64,000 nt of DNA. Source: Pachyseris speciosa (taxonomy: Eukaryota; Cnidaria; Anthozoa; Scleractinia; Pachyseridae). The DNA is taken from the NCBI GenBank assembly GCA_016490735.1, contig JAEMWC010000020.1, positions 689,501 through 753,500 on the forward strand, written 5' to 3'. A program made the position numbers and the translations under genes. This document shows, in pieces, positions 24,310 to 36,300 of the stretch. Position 1 is the stretch's first letter. Each line of letters begins with the position of its first letter. Below the pieces are notes generated by a model, which did no database searches, was not told the DNA's origin, and saw only the letters and a program-made list of their open reading frames with translations.

Positions 24310-25798
24310 CTTTAACGATGAGAAATGATTCTCACAATTTCATATTTAAGGATAAGACCGTTTTGGTGCCCAAAAAATCGTGGACGATATCGTGACGTTG
24401 ACTTGAAAATTCCAGATTTTTGTTAACGCTTTCAATTAGCTATTGGCTTGTTTTTGTTGTCTGTATAACCCGTCAATCACAAGAGAACATCAAATACTGA
24501 TTAAAAGAAACGAGTTTTCCTCTTACCAGACATCTGAGAGTCTTATGAACTAAGCATCCAGCTGACAAGAGAACTTACCCCTCAAGAACATTTGCAATGT
24601 AGAAATTAAAACAAAATTTCTGGAGCCAGAATAGAGTAGAATTTCACTTGGATTTTACGACCAAAGTCTTCACTTAATAATGCCTTTGTTCTCTTGTCAA
24701 CCAGAAATAATTCAGATGGCGCAACGAGCACGTGTATATTTTTAAGGAGGCACCGACAGTTAATTATTGCGAAATAATCCCCCAAAATTACGTCTTTTAA
24801 TGCTTAAATTTAAATCATTTGCTCGTAAACCGTTAAGTTGGAAAAAATTGACTCCTTTTCGGTCAAATACAATTTAAAAAGTTCTTGTGATTGCGTCAAT
24901 CTTCCCTTAACAAGGTAAAAATGTACAAATGTATCCTTCCTAGATCTTGATATAAATTCTCTCAAGTTATACTATATTTTCAAATGTAAAAGCGATGAAG
25001 GAATCAAATCTGAAATGCTTTGAATTTAAAACAACTTGGTTGTTTGTCTCAGGCAGCGGTTGTTTTACTCAAACCTTCCCCAACATTTTTCGAGGCCAAA
25101 CATCTATCAGTTTTAGGACCACATAGTTTGTTGACTCCCAGGAATACAATTTTTACTAATGTTGGAAGGTAAAACATTGAAAAGTTTACAATATGTTGGA
25201 TTGGTTCGTAAAATGTCTGAAATATACTCATGACTGAATGATTTTAGACGATTTTTATATTTAAATTCTATTTGGATTTAGTTGAACCTTGAAAAAGGCT
25301 CTAAGAATTCTCTCTTTTTTTTAATCTTGGAGCTTGGGAGTCATTTTAAACACAAGATCTATATGCTTTAGTTTTTGAATCAAATTTGACCACTGGAAAG
25401 AAATTGATTTCCTGTCGGTAAACCGTTGATTTGAAGTGAAATAGTTTTAACTGTTAGTGTCACTTTAAAAATCATTAAAACGTCTGCTACATCATCTGAA
25501 GCTAATAATATAACAACTATATATATAAACATCGAGCGATCAATAAGGTTTTATCAAACCACGTTTCTTTTGCAGGAAATTATCAGTAGGTGGCCAAATT
25601 GCAGAAAGACTAATAAATTTATTTGAACAATTTGGTATGAAATTGAACTGTAAAAAAAATAACTAAATCATGAAATTGCTATTAGTGTAAGATCTAATGA
25701 TCGCTCAATGTTCAATGGTGGCTGAGGAAAAACTATGGCTGTTTCAGCCTCCCCTACCGCCCATTTCATTTTTAAGTTCAATGTCATTTTGATGAAAT
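24310..25798. other. No supported gene
   Basis: AT-rich sequence with no recognisable exon. A short (ta)n run lies at about 25519-25528. Confidence 0.4.
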
Positions 25799-26192
25799 GG
25801 GCCATTTTCCAAACGAGTAAGGGCCTGGGAACGAATCCAAACTTCATTGAAAATCAATAAAATTGAACTAACTCGATTCTCACATGAAAGGATATCTCAA
25901 AATAAGTTTGAGTATTTTGGTTGAAAAGCCGCCAGATGACATGCATTTAAAACTGAAAAATTCGCGTACAAAATGTCTCTATTTCGGTAAGTGTGTCCCT
26001 CCAAACCATACGAAGTCTTTAGTTTTCACAATTTTCAAACGCATTTTTTTCAGCTCCAATTCAACTGAACAGGGTCAAAGTTGGTTAGGTGACCATTTTT
26101 GAGATGCTCTTTCATGCAGTGGAAACAATTTTTTCCAATCGATAAATTTCAAAACTTCGTTCCCAGGCCCTTACTAGTTTAGAAAATGGCAC
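25799..26192. mobile_element. 394-bp MITE, same family as 61932-62341
   Basis: The ends are inverted: gggccattttcc...gagtaagggcctgggaacga and tcgttcccaggcccttacta...gaaaatggcac, with AT on both sides. The copy at 61932-62341 has a paralogous empty site that supports a 2-bp AT duplication or none. The 72-codon frame inside is not a gene. Confidence 0.8.
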
Positions 26193-26414
26193 ATTGTTTC
26201 GTCAAAATCAGTCCAAAATTCTGCAAGAATTCACTTCCAGTCTCTAATTTCACGCTATATATCAGTCAATATGCTGATCACTGTGTGTAGATCAGTTTAC
26301 GATTCTTATGATTATGTTGCCTCCATGTCAATTCTGACAAACGAATCAAAACAAGAATTCACGGCGTGCGAAAATTAAAATAATTTAATTCTAGAGCAAA
26401 CCTAACAAATTTGT

Positions 26415-27284
26415 TCAACCACCATTTTTTAAATAATTACACTGATCAAACGTCTTATCTTTGCCGATTTTCGCCCTGTTTCCTCCATTACAGTCTGTCC
26501 TCTTGTATTCCTTCCTTTCCTTTTTGACGTTCAAGCATGTTTGACTGGCTGAAAAAGAAGTAAATTGATTAGTTCAAACGCCCAGTGTTAAAATCATAGC
26601 AAAACTTGTTAAATGTTTCTAACGGGCGATATTCTTACGTACAAAATATTTACCTTTAAACGGAGTTGTGTTCGGACTGCTTTGGCTGGGTCGAAATCTT
26701 TCAGATTGATAGTGTCCTGAAAACAAAAAAGGGAAAAAGAAATAATCACTTTAAAACGAATTCAAGAAAACTCCTTGATAATATTCTGACTTTTAATGCT
26801 TAATTCTTTCTGACAGCTTGACGGACAAGTCATTGTTTTCCTTCACGAATATTTATGCAGTTCTTTTTTTCAGGAAACGTCAACAAAATGAGCACCCAAA
26901 ATTATTTCTTTATGATACGGACATATGGATTAAATTGTTGTCAAATACTATCTGGTATTAAAAAGGCATCAGTTTCAGCCTGCAGTTTGAAGATGAATTT
27001 CTTCTAGTTAACTCGACGCCAAGAACACGTGTTACTCCAACCGTCAGTAACGTTTCTCTGTTCACATTACTTTATACGCAGCCACGAAACATGGAGTAAA
27101 ACGTGTGCAATGTAGCCGAATATCTACCTTCAGTTGATACGGTGTAGGCCAGTTTTTCCATCCTGTTTTATTGCCTTCCTTTTGCCTTTCAGTCGCATTT
27201 GGAATTCTCTGGCAGGCAGAAACAAGTCTTCCACAGCACAAGACATCTTAACACGGCCGTGATCAGTGTGGTTTGTGGTCAACT
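26415..27284 (-). CDS. Possible three-exon 3' part of an unknown gene
   Basis: Read on the minus strand, exons are 27284-27141, 26716-26654 and 26548-26415, all joined in phase 1 and ending with TGA (26417-26415). Acceptors are ttgcag|, tttgttttcag| and ctttttcag|; donors are CACC|GTATCA (weak) and AAAG|GTAAAT. The first exon reads through MSCAVEDLFLPAREFQMRLK and is Lys/Arg-rich towards its end. The last has two Cys in a basic context (TCLNVKKERKEYKRTDC). A stronger donor 13 bases further on would include a stop. The 5' end is unseen and no family is recognised. Confidence 0.35.
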
Positions 27285-27814
27285 CTGCAACATGTCATGA
27301 ATATGAATTAGAAAAACGTTAACCAATCGCTGACAAATTCGTCAAGGATTGCAGCGATATTTTTCTGCACGATTTGTCAGGAAGCGAATCCCAGGGGGCG
27401 GGAAAAAAGAAAAAGAGAACATCGTAGAGGATAACAAGGCTCCAGTGTGCGTGTTTTAGAAAAAAAATTAAAACAGTTAATTTAGATTAGGGGTTTGCGA
27501 GATTTAGACTCAAATATTCAACTTTACCCACTTTAATGGAAAATGGCAAAGGTTATTTGTTTTCGTTTTGGGAAGGAAAAAAGTTGATGTTAGGACGCAC
27601 AAGCTAACACTGTAGGCTAGGACGCACAAGCGTTTGGCGAGGACATGGGACTCGGCTGAGGATCAATTAAAGGTCAACTATGAGAGCTGCTGTTGTCGTT
27701 TGTTATTTTTTCTTTGATTTTTGAGTCCTGGGTTATCAGGAGCTAGGTTTAACTGCTTACACTTCACTTCATCTGTGAGGTGAAAAATGAGACAACAAAG
27801 ATAAGCTTAATTAC

Positions 27815-28470
27815 GCGGAAGGTACATCATCATCATCATCGTCATTTTATTTCAATAATTTAAAATTTGCACTTTAGAGAAATGCACAATCCGCGTATAG
27901 CAAAGCTAATCGATGCAGGTTGTGTAACTTACGATCATATTTAGCAAAATAGATTATTAGTAAATCAAGTAAATAGATAAAAATTAAGGAAATAAGGGAA
28001 AATAAATAAATAAACAGGTATACACATACATTCACAGATAGCTAGCATTTAAACGGGTAGAGCAAGAACCCATAAGAGGACATAGAACATAAGGAAGTAA
28101 TAATGATAGCTAGAGTTTGGTTAACGATAATTAATGATTTTAAGATTAACGTCGAGGCATCAACATAATCATTCTCCATCACCAAGCACCGCAAGTAAAA
28201 ATTGGTGTAGTTTGTTTTTGAAAGGTTAATTTAAGTTACGCAGGTCAGGCTTCAGACAGTTCCGTACCTTAGCTCCGAATTAAGTCGAGATTTATTAACA
28301 TATAAGTTACAAGCTTCAGAAAATCTAGTATTATATGTATGAACGTCGGATGAACAGGTAAAAAGATCACTGATATTCTGAGGCGCAGAATTGGTAGCTA
28401 CGTCGTGCATAAGAGAGCAAACTGTTACTGTACACTCGAATCCTATCTTTTTGTCAATTCGAAACCTTAT
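27815..28470 (-). pseudogene. LINE fragment, reverse-transcriptase C-terminal end
   Basis: On the minus strand the sequence reads CSLMHDVATNSAPQNISDLF, then HTYNTRFSEACNLYVNKSR, and after a frameshift KNKLHQFLLAVLGD. This is the conserved tail of cnidarian CR1/L2-like LINE polymerases. At least one frameshift and several stops show it is dead. The block with the usual WNSLP-type motif is missing. The element ends towards 27815 in a short (ATG)n tail, as is usual for these LINEs. Confidence 0.75.
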
Positions 28471-28779
28471 CTTCGAAAGATTTCACGCAACTCCAAAATG
28501 CAAAATCGATACAAAGGAAAATAACTTTCTATACTAAACTGAAAACTGCTCTTATCAGAATGAAGAGTAAAGGGAAAGTTATTGAATAAATTATAGACTC
28601 GTATAATTTCGGTGACAGAAAATTTGCAATTTTGTGTCTTAGTCTTCGTCAGGAATGTGGAATTTCAGAAAGGGTTGCACAACGGACATAAACTTTGTGT
28701 AGTACAAAAAATGGTTTTCCTGCGTGACACTCGAGAAACCGAGAAAACTTTATATTCACAGTCAAAAACTTAAACTTAA

Positions 28780-29210
28780 CTTTGTGTACTCTGTTGTGAT
28801 ATGACAGCGGAAGCGAAATTTAAAAACATCAATTTCTTAAAGATGTTCAAACGTTTCAAAGTCCACCCTGCACATTTTTATGCCCTTAGAAGCCAATAAC
28901 TTTCAAAAGAAATATGCTTCTGTCATATCACAAAAGAGGTTAGATCTACCGCTATGACATTAAACCATTTACTTTACTGGGCTTCTCAATAAGAAAACTT
29001 GGATACAAACTTGCTATTCTGCAGCTCTCACTTGAGCAGCCTGAAATGTCACCGTCGAGAACTATCCGCCGGTAAAACAACAATCATCTCCCACTAAAAT
29101 CCCTGTTAAATTTCAATAGGCTCACAGTTTGCAGAGATTTGAGGTTTAAAATGGAAAACTTACCCCTTAAATTCGGTTCATGAATTTATTCATAGGCAAG
29201 TGTCCTGCAC
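28780..29210 (+). repeat. Diverged dispersed repeat, partner at 51640-52045
   Basis: It shares several blocks in order and orientation with the partner: a 'tgtgatatgacag' region, 'cgtttcaaagtccac', 'gcccttagaagcca', 'tcacaaaagaggtta' and 'aaattcggttcatgaat'. The unit has no clear ends or coding capacity. Confidence 0.6.
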
Positions 29211-29221
29211 GACACTGGTTT

Positions 29222-29790
29222 CTAGCACTTTGAAGCTGTCATGTACTTTGATGGATCATCACTACCAATCTTTATAAGTGGTACCGAAGGAGTGCCCAAT
29301 CAGTGGTGGACAAGTTAATAAATCACCATAGCAACACTATAACCTGTTAGAAACACACCCAATTTTAGTTTTAAGCCAAAAAATAACTCAATAACGAGCT
29401 CGCTAACCCTCGTTTTTTGTTGTTGAAGTAAAAATCGTATTAAGATCCAGCATTTTGCAAAGTTTAAAACAGAGCCACCTTAAACTTTCGTAAATTTAGA
29501 GTGGCTCTCAATTCGCTGCTACATTTTGTTATAACTTTGCCAAACGTTGTACTTTATTATGCTAAAAATTTCCCTATAATAAGAACTCATTTTTAGCTAT
29601 TTTCGCTTCAAGCTAAAATCAGGGGTGTTTTCAACAGGTAAAATTGTTGCTATGGCAACCTATTACGTCGAAAAATGTTTCCTAACTTGTTCACCAATGA
29701 TAGGGCATTTCTTTGATACCACTATGAAGGTAATAACGCCAGTAAAGATTGGTTCTAATGATCCATCAAAATAAAAGTGCTGGAAGGTTC
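29222..29790. mobile_element. ~570-bp foldback MITE
   Basis: The left arm, containing 'ttgatggatcatcactacc' and 'ccatagcaacactataacctg', is the diverged reverse complement of the right arm, which contains 'ggttctaatgatccatcaa' and 'aattttacc...gttgctatgg'. The arms are about 150-200 bp and imperfect. A related 'gataccactatcaagg...aaaagtgctgga' block occurs in the 4-kb element near 14110-14155. Confidence 0.65.
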
Positions 29791-31506
29791 TCGAAACCGC
29801 ACCGGCGTGAGCAACCTTACGGGGGTATATACCCTAGACTACGTTTTTCTCCAAAAAATCATTCAGAAGAAACCACCATCATGCAACTCGTTGGCATGCA
29901 TATGAATGATGACAAACACAATGATGCATGAGTCTCTTGTTGCCATGGAAACAGAACAAGATTTTTGAAGATCTCTTTTGAAAGTGCTTCTTGGGTAAAC
30001 ATAAATGAGCAAAAACACTTAGTCCACTCAGTGAGGCAAGAAACAATTTCAGTACAGATGATGTTTGTATTGATCTAAGTAACGAACCTAAACTGGTGGA
30101 CTGACTCTGGTTATTTGCAGAGAAAAAAATCTTCAAACTTTCGCTTTGCCAAAATGGACTGTTTTTTGGCCTAATAATCTTTTGCATGTTATGCAGGAAC
30201 AATTCAACAGATTAGCTTTATTCTAGTTCATCGCATAGAAGGTTTGTCTGCCTCAAATATGAGTCCTACACAGTTGATAAAAGTAAAAGCATGACATTCC
30301 ATGCCGGTTTCAAATTTCAAACCTTCATAAGGCCAAGAAAAAAATTGCATTCTTTCCAGCAATACCAGTGCAAAAGTGTTTACGCACGAAAAAATGGGGA
30401 CAAAAATCAATCAGGCATGACAGTTCATTTCTCCAGCAAAGTAATAGCATAGAAATGGACTCAAAAAGCATATATCAGATCCAAAATAGTGCAAGAATGA
30501 AATAAAAATCTTACCTCTCAAATGAGCAGTCTGAACAAATCTTTTTTCATCTGAAGCATTTATTCAGAAAGTAAACATTACAAAAAAGCTCTTCTGCTTC
30601 CAAATTAGAGAGGAAGTATGGGGAAAAGGCAGAGCTCTATCAGCTCCGTTTTTATCAGCAGCCAAACAGCAAGAATCTGACCCTGTTGCATCCTGGGAAA
30701 TTCCACATATCTTTGAGCAAGTGAAGATTGAAGCCTGGTGAGACAAGGCTCATTTGCTTTTAGGCCTCTTATCCGTGAACAACATACTGTTACAGTGCCA
30801 CTAAACAGTTCTTTGAAATTTACAAGGTTTAAGCCTCCACAGCCCTTGACGATGAGCTCATGCCGGCACCAGCAAATGACCCAAAACACAGTAATTTAGG
30901 GGCAATTTCGACACATTTCCAAGGCAAATTCTGCAAACGATTCTGTCGACCAGAAAGTGACTTCAGTGAGCCGAGTATAACCACGTGACCGCCAGCTGTC
31001 ATGTGACAATGTGCATGCATAACGTTGGAGAAATAAGAGTTTAAAGAGACCCCCGTACCTTATATTGTGTGAGGTGTATACCACCTTTAGTGCAACTCTT
31101 ATGATTCGACCTCTATTGTTCTTCAGAAGAGTTTCTCTAGTCTTGGTCTGGAAGTAAACGCATGGCACAATGTGGTTTTATGTCCCGTTGTAAGGCAATT
31201 CGTTGACAGTGTTAAAATTATCTTACGTCTTTTTCAGCCAAGAACGATATGAAAGATAATCAGACTTGGGCATGTAAAAGCTCTTCCTTTAACGAAAGTT
31301 TAAGTTGACGTTTAAAGAACGCCTGTAATCTCATGAAAAGACCCTCTGATTTGAGAGGTGCTACATGAAATTGAATTAAACACCTTTAACATTACTAAGC
31401 GTAATCGCGACTAGCTGTTCCGTAACTGCTCCGCTTATCCCAGACAAAATTATCAAAAGCAAGTTCCTTCTCTTTTGTATATCTGCAGTTAGTCTTAATT
31501 TGTTTG

Positions 31507-31514
<8 letters not shown>
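29791..31514. other. No supported gene
   Basis: Overlapping minus-strand frames of 60-107 codons occur between 29879 and 31168. None has recognisable domains or consistent splice partners. I cannot exclude a minus-strand first exon near 31020. Confidence 0.3.

Positions 31515-31571
<57 letters not shown>
31509..31571. repeat. (ttttc)n followed by a long T run
   Basis: Four 'ttttc'-type units lead into about 40 uninterrupted T. This could be a minus-strand poly(A) tail of a lost retrocopy, but no recognisable body adjoins it. Confidence 0.8.
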
Positions 31572-32209
31572 CATTTGGCCGTTTTCGTGATCGTAATTTT
31601 TGTTGTACAGTTTCATGACTTCATGGTTGGGATTTTAGCTTATTAAATACATATGCGGAATATATGCCAAGCGTTATGCGCTGGCCGGCGAATAACAAGA
31701 AGAATTGGGGGAAAAATGCAAATTAAATAGAGAAATGTCCATTCCGTGCAAGGATACCGGGAAAACTGCAAATCATTTCGCAAAACATTAAAAATCATTG
31801 CAAACTGAGTCTGTCCTTTCTTTTTCTTTTTCTCTCTTCTTTTTTTATTTTATTTTTTTTTTGAAAAAATACTTTATTTTTAAACTAGCTATAGCTCCCC
31901 TGATAACATCTCAGCACAATTTCTTGACACATTTGATGAGTTTTTTGCAATTCGCCACGCATAATCACCGCAAATGATAGAATAAAGGCCTTGTAGCTAA
32001 CACATAAATTTTTCTTGTCTAAGGCAAGATTGTGGTCATTGAGTCATGATACTTCTGCAAAACAGTCGGTTTTTATTTTCGTTTTTTGAAAGCGCGAATT
32101 CGCGCTCGCTTTGCGCGCGAGCCTAACACGCCCGCAGGCAGCATAGACAACTAGAATTATATTCCTATGATTATGATTCCTATAACGAATAGCGGTTAGC
32201 GTCTCGTAG

Positions 32210-32572
32210 TCAAAACGAAGTTCGCAAGCAGAACGGGTTAAATTCGATCGACGCTATCTTCTCTTCCATGATGATTTTTAGCTGACGGATGGCAATGATT
32301 GTAGGCCGATCTACTGAAGAAGCTGTATTTCTTCCGTGGATTCTTGAATTGTTCTTCGCCCAAACAAACAGTTGATAAATAAGTCTCACTCCCAAAGACG
32401 ATCTCTGATGAGGTGTTATAAACATGACTTGACAACTAACGTCGTAATTCAGCCAATGGGATTTTCCCGTTGCTGGTGGATCGACAGTCCGTATTAATAC
32501 CGTCCCCCTCGCATTCGACCAACGCAAATATACGGCTGTTTTGCAGTCTACTCTTCCACAGGGAGAGAACAT
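32210..32572 (-). other. 120-codon open frame, unknown
   Basis: The frame starts at ATG 32572 and ends at 32210, with two Cys and an aromatic-rich first half (VDCKTAVYLRWSNARG). A second minus frame (32435-32238) overlaps it and is equally open. Without splice or homology support neither can be chosen. It is the last unique block before the duplicated gene. Confidence 0.25.
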
Positions 32573-33285
32573 TTGTGGTCTAATTGTTTAGATAACGGCA
32601 TGATTCCAACTGAACCGTCAAATGCCAAATGTATTGGAGGAGTATAATGAGCAATCGTGAATAATTAACAAGCGCTTATTTGCTTTATTTCCCTTTGGAT
32701 TGTCCTCTTACTGGTGGTTTTATTAGGCGTTTAATAACGAAGAACGGCAACTTGACGAGAGACGAAAATGAACTGAAAACTTGAACTAATAATATTCAGG
32801 CAGCCCTCTATGTTCTTTTCCCTAATAATTTCGGCTTTTTGTACCATTTCTCTATACTTTTAACTTTCGCTTCGCGTCAACATCCTGGCAATATACGTAA
32901 TCTTTTGATGTCATATTGACATGCAAAAACCTTCACTTTCACTTTCACATTCCTTGCCCCCAGGACGCCAACTTGAATTTCCCGAAAGAAACTGTTAGCT
33001 AAATCAGGAGCCCATTACTTGGTGATGGGCTCTTGGCTATATTTAATACCAAGTCTGCCAATGTTCTGTAAGGAACCGCGAAAGGGCATTCATTAAAGGC
33101 GCAAATTGGCAGGTGTGTTTGTCCTTCGTCTCCCTAGTGTCAAATTGACCTGATACACAATTATTATGAACAAAACGATTCCATTGATCGGTTTTCTCTT
33201 GTTTCCGGCGGGCCCGTTGTTTGATAAAACGAAAACAATGAAAGAAAAAGGTTTGTGTGTGTAAGGAACTAGTTCGCCAAGAACG

Positions 33286-33343
33286 ATGGCGCTTGCAGCA
33301 GCTGTTGGAACATTAGCCGGGGTAGCCTTGTTCGCTATAAAAG
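33286..33343 (+). CDS. Exon 1: start and signal peptide
   Basis: ATG in 'gaacgATGG'. It encodes 19 residues, nearly all small or hydrophobic (GTLAGVALFAIK), then donor AAAG|GTTAGT in phase 1. With the first residues of exon 2 (VTLGA) it makes a typical secretory signal with a likely cut after Gly-Ala. The paralogue keeps the hydrophobic core (57676-57718) but not the first codons. Confidence 0.65.
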
Positions 33344-36300
33344 GTTAGTGTTGCATTTTATATGCTCGTTTTTGATCAGCACAGTTTTGCAACAAAAATA
33401 GAAATATTTTTTATAGTTTTCGGGTGGAAAATATAAATATTGTGCATGCTATTTGACGGCATGAAATTTCATTTCCCTTCTTGTGATTTCATTTTCTTTA
33501 AATGTAAAGTGATGATGTTGTTGGGACCTGGTTACTCCAGTTTCCATCTCGGTAAATGAAATGTGAAGGTATAATCAAGCACCACACCAAGTACTTGCTG
33601 GGCGAGAAGCAAGTAGAGGTTTTCATTGGAGAGCTCTTTTTCCGTCGAAATGGCCTGCCTGGGTTGCTTTCAAATTGAAACATCGCCGGCTTGAAATTCG
33701 ACCAACAATTAACACCACCTGAAAGCGGAACACTAAAGCTCCCAACTATATTTTTTGGCCATATTGTAGCAGCTAGGCGCTCGAAAAGAGCAGATAGGAA
33801 ACTCAAGAAGTCGAGTCACTGACAATATAAGCGGGTGTTCTTCAGTTATGAGTATTTACCGATTGTTGATTTTACCTCTTATAAGCCTTTACTCCAAAAT
33901 AGACCTGCCAACGCTTTCACTGTTTTCGTATTTAGGCTTTCAAGAAATCAATTGCATCAAAAAACACGCGGCTTATGGATATGGATGATACAAATTCAAA
34001 AGATTTCGATAGGGTAAAAGTGAGTGTGTCCTGCCAAGACCTTTTAGACACGTTGATGTAGCTTCTTGGATAAATTTTCGAAGAAATCGATGCACCACAT
34101 AAAAAAGCGTTCCATGTTAAAGCCACTGACTGGTTTAGTCGCGCTGAAGAAGAGTGATTCACGATGTGGCGGAAACACAGTTAGTTTCATTTTCTCACTT
34201 AGTCATAACCACAGCCAATGCACCAAAACTCGACCTAATTTTTAATAACAGTTTCTTTTTTCAAAGTGGTTATCTGGCTTACGCCCTGATCATGACTAGC
34301 AAATATATATATAGAATCTGGTAACATAGTAGCAATGCTAATAGGTGGTAAGGCTTCTTGAGTGAAGAGACATATAGCGATCACGCGTGGCTTTTTTTTT
34401 TTTTTTATTAATAACTACGTTTTCCTTGGAAAATTGTTTTCAGAATAAGACTTCGGAAGGTGAAATGTTTGTTTGGTTACAACGTATTTTTAGCTCCGTG
34501 CTCTCTTTAACTTTCATAATTATTATTTCGGCCCTTTTGAAGCGCCATAACAGCCTCGAAGTCATAATATTGTTAGCCGCTAATAAAAACCAATCTTGAA
34601 TCCATAATAAAAAAAAACAGCAATATTATTTTATGTAAATAAAACAAACCGAACAAAACAGGCTCTCATGTTTAACCAGCTGGAAAAAGCATCTCTAGAA
34701 CTGTCGCTTCTGCTTTTCCCGAAAAGCTGATTAAAGAAACAATTTGCGCAAACATAAAAATTTTCTTGGAGCTTATTGTCTTAAAAGCGGAATGGACTGA
34801 AGTGTATTTTGAACCTTGTACACGATACGAATCACTTCCACGTCGATGACGTCGTCTAATTTTGTACCTAATTTCTGACCTACTATTTAACAATAACTCG
34901 GTATTGGTTTTCGGTTATTCTCCTGCGCAATTTGAGCTATAATTTATTTTATCATAAAAACAACAAACATCTATATTTTCAGCCTCCAATGTTGCCTTCG
35001 ATACAGGGAAGCATCTGCACAATCAGCAGTGAACTGATAATATACTGAACTTGTTTCCTCTTATAGTTGCCCGGTGGAAATGTGATAGTTGTTATCAATA
35101 ACGTGCTAGTTTTAAGAATGTCAAATCTATAGTCCTGAGTTTCAAGTTCAGCATTAAGTGTTCAATCATCCGTCCAAAGATCACTGAAGATTTGGTCGTC
35201 GAGGTGAAAAGGTGACGTGAAATGGAGGAATAAACGTGCAAGATAAAATTATAATGCAACCAATCTGTTCGTAGCCTCCTTCGCAGCCGTTGTTTGTGTC
35301 GGTCCTATTCTCCCTCCCCACCACAACCTCGTTCCCAGGACCTTTGGGAACGAGGTTGTCCCCACCAACGTCTGCTGAACCAAGCCGGACATTCCATTCC
35401 CATTGTGTCTGAGTATCCAATCAGGAGGGAGAATAAAACAGACACAAACAACGGTCGCGAAGAAGGCAACGGGAACTCAGCCGCCGAAATTTAAAAGCCA
35501 CGTTGTGATTGGCCAATTCCTGGAATGGAATGTCCGGCTCAGTTCAGCAGACGTTGCTGGGGAGGGAGAATAGGACCGACACAAACAACGGCTGCTAAGG
35601 AGTCGAACCTGTTTGCTAACGAAATAGAAAAATAAAGGAGAGGATTTGGGGGGACGAGTTCTACCCATCTGGGTATTGTAGCTGGATGAAGCCCTATCTC
35701 CTAAAAGCTTATACTACACGTCACGTGATCTATTTTAACCAATTACGGATCAGATATGGAGAAAAAAAAAGCTGTCAATTTTCCCATTTTTAGGGGGCAA
35801 ATTGGGTCAAGCAAGACACTTCGTGCGTGTTATGCATTTTCTCACTTGCAACTTATTATGTATTCTAATAGTTAAATGAGCTCTATCTTTATTAATTTCT
35901 TTTTAGTGACGCTAGGAGCAGATTACGTTCTCACGGGGACAGTGAATTTTCGCGTAGAGCGTGGGCAGCAGTTTACAGTGACAGGTGCTTTTAATTTATT
36001 CGTTTCTTCGATGATTTGCTGTATGTCTGATATTTAACAATTACTGTATTCTGTTTATTACCCTCTTGAACTAAACGGCAAAACATCGAAAGACATCAGT
36101 GTTCGCTTCTAATTGTTTACTTTCCAAGTAAAATACGATCGTCAGGAGCGAATCAGCTGCATGCTGTAACAATAAGGTCGGATCGGGAGGAAGGTGGTAA
36201 AGTTGAAGGGCAAATCCACCGCACGCGTATATTCAACACAAGCTTGTAAAACACATCTGTAGTCAGTCGGAAAGCAGTCAAATTGCTGAAAACTGCGGTA

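Noticed and set aside
31395..31616. Lys-rich 73-codon frame
   Set aside because: Arises from the long T run read on the minus strand.
33932..34175. Conserved short frame in intron 1 (DKF..KSMHHIKK) present in both gene copies
   Set aside because: An in-frame stop lies just upstream and the only plausible acceptor is in the wrong phase; similarity is explained by the duplication.
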